A stretch of DNA of 64,000 nucleotides from an uncultured bacterium (GTDB taxonomy: Bacteria; Cyanobacteriota; Vampirovibrionia; Gastranaerophilales; Gastranaerophilaceae): contig CASDRS010000005.1 of the NCBI GenBank assembly GCA_949283255.1, positions 62,001 to 126,000 on the forward strand. The letters run 5' to 3'. Numbering within the stretch: the stretch's first letter is position 1; every line of letters begins with the position of its first letter. Under the pieces are notes generated by a model. That model saw nothing but the letters and a program-made list of their open reading frames with translations, was not told where the DNA came from and made no database searches. The position numbers were made by a program, and so were the translations under genes. Below, piece after piece: positions 17,727 to 26,704 of the stretch.

Positions 17727-17903
17727 AATTAAATTTCACCTACCCAGAAAATAAATCCTCTCAAGATTTTTTTTTGCTTTGAATAAATTATTTTTTAAAA
17801 TTTCGTTACAAAATTAATTAATAAGAATTGTTAAAATTATAATTATATATGACAATGTTTTTTCTTCATTGTTTTTGTTATGATGTAATTGAAGGTTAGG
17901 AAA

Positions 17904-18737
17904 ATGTCAATACAACCGATAAACATATACAATCAAAAAAATTATACAAATTTTACAAATAACAACAACCCTAACAAAAAGCAGTCAGCAAAAACTCAAC
18001 TCGGTATAGCAGCGACCTCCGCTCTTGGAGTAGCATCAGCAGTTGCGCTGGTTGCAAAACGTCAAGGGTTTTCTTTAAAACTATCGAGCATTAAAAATAC
18101 ACCAATCAAAGATTGGGCTATATTCAAAATTACTGATAAGAACCGACCTGAGGAGAAGGTTATGAAGTTTAAGGCTCCTCAAATTTTAACTATCGGAGCT
18201 GGTTCCGTAATAGGCGGGCTTGCTGGTGGAGCTATATTTGATAAAAAAGAAAATTTATCTTCTAAATGCAGTGAAGCTGTTAGCCAATTTATCGGAGATA
18301 TATCAATTCCTCTGATGTTTGTTGCACTACCTACTGACGCTTACAAAAAGTTTGAAGATTTGGCGGCAAAAGAGACAAAACATGCTAATTTGAAAAGAAT
18401 TTCTTCCTTTATTCAAGGGAATAAATTTTTAAGAGTACTGTGCCCGACAATTGTAAGCGGTTCAAGCCTTGCTCTCGGAATCATTACAGGAAACAAAGTA
18501 TCAAACAAGATTAACGAAAAAGTTCATGGTGTTAAACAAAATAGAGGAATAAAAATAACAGACTTTGCGCCACACTTGGATGATGTATGTTTGGCTATAA
18601 CACTAATGGCAGACAAATCACCGGTGGGGGATATTATCTCCAAATTTGTCCCTGTAGCATTAACAATTGCCGGAATTGAAACAGGATCTGCACAAAATAC
18701 TAAAAATACTAAAAACACTAAAAATACAAAATCATAA
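17904..18737 (+). CDS. Hypothetical protein with Gly/Ala-rich membrane segments and (TKN)n tail
   Basis: 277 residues from ATG 17904 (AGGAAA just upstream); a TTG five codons earlier is less likely. The N-terminus is Asn-rich (NNNNPNKKQ), followed by hydrophobic stretches ALGVASAVALVA, IGAGSVIGGLAGGAIF and SGSSLALGIITGNKV. The C-terminus ends in four TKN/TKS triplets encoded by a 9-bp DNA repeat (18697-18733), which could vary in number by slippage. The stop overlaps the convergent downstream gene by 6 bp. No function recognised. Confidence 0.7.
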   Translation: MSIQPINIYNQKNYTNFTNNNNPNKKQSAKTQLGIAATSALGVASAVALVAKRQGFSLKLSSIKNTPIKDWAIFKITDKNRPEEKVMKFKAPQILTIGAGSVIGGLAGGAIFDKKENLSSKCSEAVSQFIGDISIPLMFVALPTDAYKKFEDLAAKETKHANLKRISSFIQGNKFLRVLCPTIVSGSSLALGIITGNKVSNKINEKVHGVKQNRGIKITDFAPHLDDVCLAITLMADKSPVGDIISKFVPVALTIAGIETGSAQNTKNTKNTKNTKS

Positions 18738-19493
18738 TTTTAGCAACGAGATATCATTTTCCAATTTAATCTCAAAGGCTGTATTTTCAGGAATATTTAT
18801 GTCTTTGCCTCTGGTAAAGAAGCAAACTATCGGAGCGACAAACAAGTCTGCTATCTGGAGTGCTGCGCCGCCTAAGTAATAAAAAGGTCTTAGAGGAACT
18901 GTTATATTTTCACAACTGTATTGACATGGATCTTTATAAACTTTGTCGATAGTAACGGTTCCATTGTTTGCGACATTAGCCAAATTACTAAAATATATGG
19001 AAGTACCTGCTAAAACTCCGCCAAGCACCTGTCTTTCACCCATCCTTGTAATATAAGCTTCCGCAGGATATGTAATATTATCTACCTTTATTTTATTTAT
19101 AAAAAGCTTCAACGTTCCGCTTCTGCCAACTAATCTTGGAGGCTTGTTCTCCACAATTTCTCCAGTAAACATTACTTTTGACAACTCTTGCTTGTAAAAT
19201 AAATCAACATCTCTTATTACATCAAAATCAATTAAAGTTCCTATAGGAGTGTTTGAATCCATAGGCTGTTTAGATCTAACTATAAATTTACGACCCTTTT
19301 CAAGTTTTATTGCCTCTAACTCTTTTCCTTCAAGACAACTGTATTTACCTTTCGGGAGATTATTCTCTTGAATATTTGCTGTCGGACACAAATCGGCAGA
19401 TTCTGTTCCGTCTAGATTTATTTCTTCCGAATAAACTAAATTTTGAGACAAAAACACACTCAAAAGTAATAAAACACATATTGCTTTTTTCAT
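18732..19493 (-). CDS. Secreted hypothetical protein
   Basis: 253 residues with a clear Sec signal peptide (MKKAICVLLLLSVFLSQNLVYS, cleavage near residue 22). The mature part is beta-rich, with GKKFIVRS-like strands and a basic LFINKIKVDNITYPAEAYITRMGER segment; a hydrophobic region with LGGAALQIADLFVAPIVCFFTRG lies near the end. Good SD (AAAGGA). No family recognised; likely periplasmic or envelope associated. Confidence 0.75.
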   Translation of the reverse strand: MKKAICVLLLLSVFLSQNLVYSEEINLDGTESADLCPTANIQENNLPKGKYSCLEGKELEAIKLEKGRKFIVRSKQPMDSNTPIGTLIDFDVIRDVDLFYKQELSKVMFTGEIVENKPPRLVGRSGTLKLFINKIKVDNITYPAEAYITRMGERQVLGGVLAGTSIYFSNLANVANNGTVTIDKVYKDPCQYSCENITVPLRPFYYLGGAALQIADLFVAPIVCFFTRGKDINIPENTAFEIKLENDISLLKL

Positions 19494-19677
19494 AAATAAT
19501 CCTTTAACACATATGGGGTATTACACACTATAAAAGGCAACTTGGTTGACCTTAAGTATGTATATAGTATTAAAAACAAGCCTCTAAACAATCATACAAA
19601 AAACTGATTGCAAATAAAAATCAGCGATATCAAATTGCTACTTGTTAAATATACTAACGGATTGACATCACAAAGAA

Positions 19678-19710
19678 ACACCTTCCACTACATACTGGAA
19701 GGTGTCTTCT
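19678..19710. terminator. Terminator hairpin downstream of the Skp-like gene
   Basis: Perfect 10-bp arms ACACCTTCCA / TGGAAGGTGT with an 8-nt loop, 41 bp past the end of the minus-strand Skp-like gene; a T-rich tract follows on the plus strand and a weaker one on the minus strand. Confidence 0.7.
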
Positions 19711-19745
19711 TTTATCTTACTTTACTTTATACTTTATATTCCTAT

Positions 19746-20210
19746 TTATTTTACAAGTTTTGCAATCTCAGCAGTTATGTCTTCTCCACCGTATAAAACT
19801 GTTGATTTAGCAATAACTATGCTATATCCTTTTGCTTTTGCCTGAGCTGCTATTGTATCCGAGATACTCTTGTCGATTGCTGCAAGCTTCTGAGCATAAT
19901 CCTTTGCATTAGCCTCTTTTTTCTTTGCTAATTCATCATTGTATTTTTTCAACAATTTTTGCTTATTTGCATCTGTCGATTGTTTTTTAACATCATTATT
20001 TACTGTTTCTAACCATTTTTGAAGATCTTGAGCTTTTTTAATTTGCTCATCCTTAAGAGTTTTAACTTGTGATGATTTTGCAACTATGGTAGGAACATCC
20101 ACGACTGCAATTTTTTGAGCCGCGATATCTGATTTCGCAAAGTTATTAGACCCCAAAACAATTCCTACTGCCAAACAAGCAATTGCTACTATTTTTGAAT
20201 TTATTTTCAT
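19746..20210 (-). CDS. OmpH/Skp-family periplasmic chaperone
   Basis: 154 residues from ATG 20210 (SD GAGAGGGA; the frame also runs up to a TTG). Signal peptide of about 25 residues (KIVAIACLAVGIVLGSNNFAKS), then IAVVDVPTIVAKSSQVKTLKDEQIKK, a long charged coiled coil, and the closing strand GYSIVIAKSTVLYGGEDITAEI, which is the standard Skp layout. Skp-like proteins hold unfolded outer-membrane or secreted proteins. It lies 22 bp downstream of the adhesin pseudogene on the same strand, so it may once have served that adhesin. Confidence 0.88.
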   Translation of the reverse strand: MKINSKIVAIACLAVGIVLGSNNFAKSDIAAQKIAVVDVPTIVAKSSQVKTLKDEQIKKAQDLQKWLETVNNDVKKQSTDANKQKLLKKYNDELAKKKEANAKDYAQKLAAIDKSISDTIAAQAKAKGYSIVIAKSTVLYGGEDITAEIAKLVK

Positions 20211-20232
20211 AATTTCCCTCTCTTTCAATTTA

Positions 20233-23200
20233 TTACAGTGAACTTACCTTGTTTTTCTTAACATCTCTTTTTGAAAGTCCTTGCAGTTGTTTTTTTGAAT
20301 TTATTACACTGAAGGCATTTTTCGGAGTGACAATTTCATCAATCTGATTTTTAATAATTCCTTGACCCAACATTTTTTCGTAATTATTTTGATATGCTTT
20401 TTGTGTCGGGATTGTATAAACTAATGTATCAGTCTTTTCAATTGTCTTTTCGCCTACCTTAGTATTCTTTAGAGCAGCTTCTGTAGATGAAGTTAATGAA
20501 TTATTCATACTACTGTAATTTCCATCTTTATTGATTGTAAGCCCCTGAGCTTGTCTCGCTACGTTAACACTATCGGTTATGATATTATCACTTCCATTAA
20601 TTATGAGTTGCGCAGGCTGCTTACTCAAATAAAACTGAACATCTGCATTAATAACAGGTTTCAAACTAGTATTATCTATAACTATATGTTTGTTTACTAC
20701 ATCCAATGTTCCGCCTTGTCCAACTACCATATTCTGAATTGCCAAATTAGATGAAGTAGTGTGGATATTTATGTTATTTACGTTTAACTTATCAATATTA
20801 ATATCATCATCTGTCGTGAGTTGATAAGAGCCTGTTGTTATATCAGACCAATTTGCACCTGCACCATCTGTCGAAACTGATATTGAATCATTTGCATTCA
20901 TAGAAATTTTGTTTCCTTCTGCAAGAGTTATATTCAAAGGTTTCTCAGATGTGCTAATTGATTGACCCGCATTTAATGTGATATTTTGTGCATTTATATT
21001 TGTACCATTATCATTACGTCCGTTGTATATTGACTTACCTGAATTGATTTCAACGTTGGTTGCATAATCTTTTGTATTACCTACAATAGAACCTATATTC
21101 AGGTCATTAGATGCATTGATAACAAGATTATCAACTTTTGAATTTATATTACCAGCCAAATTCATCTCGTCAATTGTAACGTCTTTAGAATTTGCATTTA
21201 AGTCGCCCGTAATATCTGCATTCGCAATTGATATTGTCTTGTCAGCATTAATTGTTGCATTGCCTCCAACTGTCAACTTGCCTTCAACATTTGTATCACC
21301 AGATGTGTTAGTAAACTCACCATTTACATTTAAATCAGCGATTGTTGTTGTATCAGTTGTCGTTATATTTCCATATTCTGAAATTGTAGTACCTGCGATA
21401 TCTGCCGTTACAGAATTAGTTGTCAAATTATTTAATTCCGCATTCTCAGTAACAATAGAATTTGATGTATTTACCAAATTACCATCTGTTGTTACATTAG
21501 AAAGTTTTGTTTCGTCCTTTGACTTAACTGTGATATTCTTAGCAGAAATATCACCGGTCAAAACTGTATCAGCAGTACTGTTAATATTTAAACTTTCACC
21601 TGCCGTACTGTTTTGTACTGCGATAGATAACCCATCAGCTGCTGTAATATTAGAAATACCGTTTACACTGGATTCAATAACATTCAAATCATTATGAAGG
21701 CCCTTAATATAAGCATTTTGAGCACCGTAAGTCAAACCTTGTGCCAAATCATTGCTCTTTGTATCAACAGTAAAGTACTTAATTGGAGAGCCGATATCAT
21801 TTTTAGCATTTAAAACGATATTGTCAGCACTTACATTTGCTTTATCCTCGTCAATTGCAGCATTTGTAATATTGCCTGCAGAGCTTAATACAACATTACC
21901 TAACGTGCTGTCAGAAGTTGTTTCTCCTGTTTCGGAGTTGTATGTGTTATATGAACGAATTTCATTAATTTTTAGGTCTTTATCAGATGTTAAATAAACA
22001 TCCTCGCCATTGCCTGCGTATGCTGTAATATCTCTGTTTGCTGACAATTTAACAGCAGAGTCGCTTTCTCCGATACTTCCGTTGCTTGCAGATAATACTA
22101 TCTGTTCACCTTTTATTGAAGAATTGCTATCAGCATTCAAGATGGCTTTTTCAGAAGTAATAAAGACATTCTTAGAAGCTTGGACTGTACCAATTTTCAT
22201 ATCTTTAAGTCCGTCAGCATAATCTTCCAATGCAGCCTGACGTTCTTCTTCCGTTGTCATCTGAGCCAAATCTTCTTGAGCAATTTCTTTTTTAGATATT
22301 AACGAAATCGAAACATCACTCATTATTCCTGATAAGATTTTACCTCAACAGAACCTGCTTTTGTTACTACGTAAGCGTCATCGCCAGGATTATACGTAAT
22401 TGTATTAACATTAGCACCGTCTGCTCTTGTTGCAGAAGATTGACCGCCCCAGTTACCGTTTCCGCTTGTTTTACCAGTTGATGTTGTCACGATTTTACCA
22501 TCACTGCCTACTTGTGCAGTGTATGTACCGGAGTTGTTAGCCAACCAATTTTGATCTTCAAGATTGTTTTGTGTTACTTTATCAAAATTTGATCCGGCTT
22601 TATCTGTATCAGAAAATTTAAAGTCGTTTATTGTTAATTTTCCTTGGAATTTTCCATCTGCACTGATTGCACTCGTTACTAAGTCAGAATTTGAATTATT
22701 TACAACATCTATATGTCCGTAACCGTTTACGAGAACAATTTTACCATTATTTGATGTGCTTATAACATTACCTGTTAACGTAATATTTCCGCCTTGAATT
22801 TCAGCTTTGAACAGATGGATATCACCTTTCACGTTATTAACATCAGATGTATCACTTGGTTTGAAATAAGCTTTTATCATCCCTAAATCAGAATCAAGCT
22901 GACCGTTTCCTTCAAGGTTAAGATAGTAATAACCGTCAGAAACACCTTTTTCCATTTTGGTTTCTACACCGTTTACAACCTGATAATAATCTTCGCCTTT
23001 TTTGATTACCGTAAATTCAGGAATAGTAACTGATTTGATTTCAGAACCGCTTTGTACAAGCCCATTGAGATCAATAATTTTTGATGCAATATCAATATCG
23101 CCTGACGCTATGATTGCACCATTGCTAGAATCCCCACCTACAATAACAGTATTTGTACTGTAATTTTGAGTATATCCGCCGTTTGGAACAGATATTTTTA

Positions 23201-23489
23201 AATCCTTTGCTGTAATTGAGCCGTCAGATAAGATGTTACCTGTATTGTTTACGAAACTTACAAGCCCGTTTACGTTCTCTACATTACCGCGGAAGACCAT
23301 ATCACCGTAACCATCTTTGGTACCTAACTTAATAGTAGGATCATTAGCATCTACAGTATTTTTTATTGATATTCTGTATTCATTATTATTGTTCAATATA
23401 TTTTTAGTAATTGAAGAAGCAATATTCGAACCGTTAATATTTCCTGTAATATCTCTTCCGATTTGAATATCCTGATAAACGCTATAGTA
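20233..23489 (-). pseudogene. Remnant of an LktA-type filamentous adhesin gene (5'-truncated and frameshifted)
   Basis: Two reading frames, 22323-23489 and 20233-22323, carry one continuous beta-helix-type repeat protein (many NITLNAG, DINAKNITVKSK and similar strands) closely similar in style to the intact adhesin at 57.3 kb. They are joined out of frame by a TAATG at 22323, so a frameshift splits the gene unless the second part is restarted by coupling. The coding similarity begins abruptly at 23489, just inside remnant transposon DNA, and the signal peptide and secretion domain are absent: the only possible start there is a TTG without SD. The product is therefore probably not exported. 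Confidence is high that the gene is broken, moderate on the family. Confidence 0.8.
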
Positions 23490-23669
23490 TTAGTTTTAAA
23501 ATAGAAAAATTAAGATAATTCTTGGACAGTAATCAGACAATCAAGACCAGTAAAAGACCATTTTGTAACATATAAAACGATTACTTCCGACTAGCAAAAG
23601 TCAAGCACAAAGCCAACTTTGCCGAATAATCTTTTTATGCGAACAGATAAAATGTCCCGTTAAATTACA
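23490..23669. mobile_element. Remnant right end of a second Mu-like element
   Basis: This 180-bp stretch joins the adhesin remnant to the left end of the 23.9-kb transposon. Bases 23583-23669 resemble the right end of that transposon: ACTTCCGACTA (23583-23593) recurs at 47260-47270, CACAAAGCCA recurs near 47456, and 23622-23669 are identical to 47522-47569, ending in the same ACA. No genes. It looks like the surviving tip of a related element deleted on its left side. Confidence 0.65.
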
Positions 23670-23676
23670 ATTAAAT
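23622..23676 (+). repeat. 55-bp direct repeat, left copy
   Basis: Exact 55-bp match to 47522-47576. It contains a transposase-site-like motif (GCCGAATAATC...GCGAAC), the terminal ACA (23667-23669), and ATTAAA (23670-23675), the last base being the first T of the downstream transposon. Confidence 0.9.
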
Positions 23677-23684
23677 GTAAAAGA

Positions 23685-23730
23685 ACACATGGTTTGATTA
23701 TATTGTACACATGGTTTGATTATTTTGGGC
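23685..23730 (-). promoter_or_regulatory. Left-end transposase-binding-site array (two copies)
   Basis: ACACATGGTTTGATTAT occurs twice with a 22-bp period (23685-23701 and 23707-23723). The second copy, extended to ATGGTTTGATTATTTTGGGC (23711-23730), is an inverted match, 19 of 20, to 47288-47307 at the right end. Placement 9 and 31 bp inside the terminus fits MuA-type end binding sites. Beyond 23730 and up to 23895 the DNA is AT-rich with no gene seen. Confidence 0.65.
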
Positions 23731-23895
23731 AAAACTAATTTAAAATTTTGACTTAATGAGTAGATTTTTTATTTTACTCTAACTTTTTTCTATAAATCGT
23801 TGTCAATTTATACGAAAATTTTTCACTCTTATTTTTTATCATTGTGCTTATGATTAAATTGACTAAATCTTGGGAATTACTTAAATACAAATTCG

Positions 23896-24741
23896 TTATA
23901 TTTGCTCCCAAATGTCTTTTTTAAATTTTAGAAAGGGTTCGTTATCATCAAAAATATCCTGACACATAAGCATTGTTTCAATATCACTTTTTGTCAAATT
24001 TAACTCCGTATAGTTTTCTAATTCTGATATATACGTACTATTATAATAAATTTTTTTCTTGATAATACTTTTGGCAATATTATCAAAATATCCATATCTT
24101 TCTTTCAAAGATAAAACACTAAAATGATCATTTATCAGCTTTTCTATTACATTTTCTTTGGCAGTATTTTTAATTTCAATATGAAGTTTTTTATTATCAT
24201 CGACCAACATACTTGTAATATCTTCACTTGGAATTTCAAATTTCAAGTTTTCTTCTAGCGAATAAAAATATGGATTTATAATTGTTTTTGTTGAACTACC
24301 TTTAAATGTACTATTACAATTTTTGCAGCAGGGAACTAGATTATAAATATTTAAAGCAAGCATTTTCAAGTTATCTTTTGGTAAATAATGGTCTAATGTG
24401 GCAACAGAAACAGTTTTGCCATTTTTATTTTTTGTTACTGTTGAAAAATAATTCATTCCACAATATGGACAAACGGTAATGCCTAATTCATTTATTAATT
24501 CAACTCCATTCCACTTTGTCTTTTTATATTTTCGAAAATTTTCATATTTGCCAATAAGGTCTATTTTACTAAAGGACTCTTTATATACTTTTTTTGCCTG
24601 CATATTATCAGTAAAAGGATTATTAATAAAAAGCATTTTTTTGTGCTCATCAGTAAGATCTGAAACTTCAGGCAATTTTTTACAATAATCAAAATGTTTT
24701 GTTTTTATTTTATTTAATTTATTAATATCAATTTTTTTCAT
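23896..24741 (-). CDS. HNH endonuclease, PtuB-like (Septu-type defence)
   Basis: 281 residues. The core has CPYC (91-94), DHYLPK with D117-H118, N134 and CKNCN (139-143): an HNH/ββα-metal nuclease with two structural CxxC knuckles. The start codon follows the stop of the AAA ATPase gene with no spacing, so the two proteins are made together. An SMC-like ATPase plus a small HNH nuclease is the composition of the Septu anti-phage system (PtuA/PtuB), also used as retron effectors. Last gene of the leftward operon, 220 bp from the transposon end. The pairing is clear; the exact Septu subtype is inference. Confidence 0.75.
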   Translation of the reverse strand: MKKIDINKLNKIKTKHFDYCKKLPEVSDLTDEHKKMLFINNPFTDNMQAKKVYKESFSKIDLIGKYENFRKYKKTKWNGVELINELGITVCPYCGMNYFSTVTKNKNGKTVSVATLDHYLPKDNLKMLALNIYNLVPCCKNCNSTFKGSSTKTIINPYFYSLEENLKFEIPSEDITSMLVDDNKKLHIEIKNTAKENVIEKLINDHFSVLSLKERYGYFDNIAKSIIKKKIYYNSTYISELENYTELNLTKSDIETMLMCQDIFDDNEPFLKFKKDIWEQI

Positions 24742-26703
24742 TTAATTTTCTTTTAACTGCTTAATTTCTTTTTTTAACATTATGTTTTCAATCATTAATT
24801 GTTTACACAATTTTTTTTCATCTTCTATACAACATTCAATATATTTGTTATCATATAATTTTTTAAGTAATTGTTTCCTTATTATAGGTTCACCAATTAA
24901 ATTTATTTTACTCTCCATTTTTTCAAATGAACATTTGTCCTTTATTTCATTAATCTCATTATTGATAATGTTCATTATTATGTTATGAGCGAATTCGCCA
25001 ATTGTAGAACTCATAAAAAAACTTTCTTTAAACATTTCATGAATATTTGTGGCAAAAGTATTAATAGTTGGTTTATGAGAAATTACAGTCCCGTTATTAT
25101 CTTTTTCTAAGGTAAGGACATTATTCTGTGGCATATCTGATAATATAAAAGGGGAATGTGTTGTAAATATTATATTATTTATGCCATTAATGTTTGTTTT
25201 CTTAAAGAAATCAATAATATAATATACCATTTTTCGTTGCCATTCAGGATGCCAGCTTAAATCCATTTCATCAAACACAAAAATAGCCGTCTCTTTTGTT
25301 TTCTCATTATTTTTCACTGATAAAATGTCGGCAAAGAAACGCAAAATTCTTTGTTCCCCTGTGCTTAAATCAAAAAAGGAGTATAACTTATCGTTTCTAA
25401 AATTATAGAAATTTTGTTTAAAAATTCCTAAATTATTTAATGTCTTCATTTCTTTTGTTAAATTATTTATATTAACATCTATCATCTTTTCTGGTTTTGG
25501 TCTATAAACATTGCCATCATCTGTAATTAATATATTCTTCAAAAAGTTATTATTATCTATAAGTTTAGATTCAAATAAAATGCAAGTTTGTATTAAATTG
25601 ATAAAATCATCTATTAGATTGGACCTTTCTAATTGTGATTTAATTTGTTCGTCTTCAAGTTTTTGATTGAATTTGGATAAAATTTCTTCATAAAAACCTT
25701 TTAATTCAATGTGTTTCTTTTTGTAATCAATCTCATTAAGATTAATAAGGATTTTATCTAAATTCTTTAAATTGATTATATTTTCCTGTCCTTCTAAAGA
25801 ATAAAATATTTCTGCTATTTTAATGAGTACGAATTCAAAACATCCATTAGATATAACAACATGAACTACTTCATTTATATTTTTATATTCAAATCGCTTT
25901 GCTTTATCAATTATGAAATTATTTGAGTCTTTTAGTATATCTACAAGATCCCAGATACTTGAGAAGGATGTATTTTCTTTTTTTATACCCAAACACAGTT
26001 TATTATTAATTTGATGGGTTATCCACTCAAATTCTTGCACAATATTAATTTCATATCCATACTTGTCAAAAGTAAGATATTGATTTTTATCGCTTAGTAT
26101 TTTAAATTTTTGCTCTTTATTTTTATTGAACAATTCTCTTAAAGCATGACTTGTATCATACAATCGAAAACGGTCATAATAGAAATAATTTTCCATTTTC
26201 TTTTTTATAATATCTTGCATGTGTACTTCTTTGGGAAAAATTAAAAGATTGTCCTCTTCTATATTTAAAAATGGCTTAAACGAAGCACACCACTCATTGG
26301 CTTTTTTAATTTCTGCTTGTATCAAGTCATTATTTATCCGCACTTCTATTTCATTACAGTTTGTAAAACATTCGTACTTTTCATTATTTTTATATAATAA
26401 AAAGTATTTTTCAGGACAAATTTTATCAAAATAATCATTAACATCTCTAGTATGGCAGCCTCTTAAAATAGAGATTAGTGCATTACACAAATTACTTTTA
26501 CCAGAGCCATTTGCTCCAATAATTGTTTTTATATTCAAATTGTTATCAAAAATATTTACATAATCCTGCTTAACTAAATTTATTAAAAGACAATCTTTGT
26601 CAACATTGTACTGGGTCTCCATTTCATTATAATTTGCATTTAATGAACAACATATCTGTTCAATATTTTTATAATTTTTAATCCATAAATACACCAATTC
26701 CAT
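24742..26703 (-). CDS. AAA/SMC-like ATPase, PtuA-like (Septu-type defence)
   Basis: 653 residues. ABC/OLD-type ATPase with Walker A IIGANGSGKSNLCNAL (61-76), a long insertion with coiled-coil character, signature-like LSTGEQRILRFFADIL, Walker B FVFDEMDLSWHPEWQ and the His-switch TTHSPFILSDMP. No TOPRIM nuclease domain, so it is not an OLD nuclease; the nuclease is the adjoining HNH protein. It starts 1 bp after the exporter gene's stop. In Septu the ATPase forms an oligomer that holds the HNH subunit until infection. C-terminus is a charged helix. Confidence 0.75.
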   Translation of the reverse strand: MELVYLWIKNYKNIEQICCSLNANYNEMETQYNVDKDCLLINLVKQDYVNIFDNNLNIKTIIGANGSGKSNLCNALISILRGCHTRDVNDYFDKICPEKYFLLYKNNEKYECFTNCNEIEVRINNDLIQAEIKKANEWCASFKPFLNIEEDNLLIFPKEVHMQDIIKKKMENYFYYDRFRLYDTSHALRELFNKNKEQKFKILSDKNQYLTFDKYGYEINIVQEFEWITHQINNKLCLGIKKENTSFSSIWDLVDILKDSNNFIIDKAKRFEYKNINEVVHVVISNGCFEFVLIKIAEIFYSLEGQENIINLKNLDKILINLNEIDYKKKHIELKGFYEEILSKFNQKLEDEQIKSQLERSNLIDDFINLIQTCILFESKLIDNNNFLKNILITDDGNVYRPKPEKMIDVNINNLTKEMKTLNNLGIFKQNFYNFRNDKLYSFFDLSTGEQRILRFFADILSVKNNEKTKETAIFVFDEMDLSWHPEWQRKMVYYIIDFFKKTNINGINNIIFTTHSPFILSDMPQNNVLTLEKDNNGTVISHKPTINTFATNIHEMFKESFFMSSTIGEFAHNIIMNIINNEINEIKDKCSFEKMESKINLIGEPIIRKQLLKKLYDNKYIECCIEDEKKLCKQLMIENIMLKKEIKQLKEN

Positions 26704-26704
26704 T

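Noticed and set aside
18697..18733. Short tandem repeat as a phase-variation switch of the 277-residue protein
   Set aside because: The unit is 9 bp (three codons) at the C-terminal end, so changes keep the frame and only alter the tail.
21116..21697. 193-residue open frame opposite the adhesin pseudogene
   Set aside because: Hydrophobic complement of a Thr/Asn/Ile-rich repeat gene; no start signal and no family features.
22321..22325. Programmed frameshift or translational coupling joining the two adhesin pieces
   Set aside because: No slippery sequence is seen; the upstream piece also lacks its signal peptide and start, so decay is the simpler reading.
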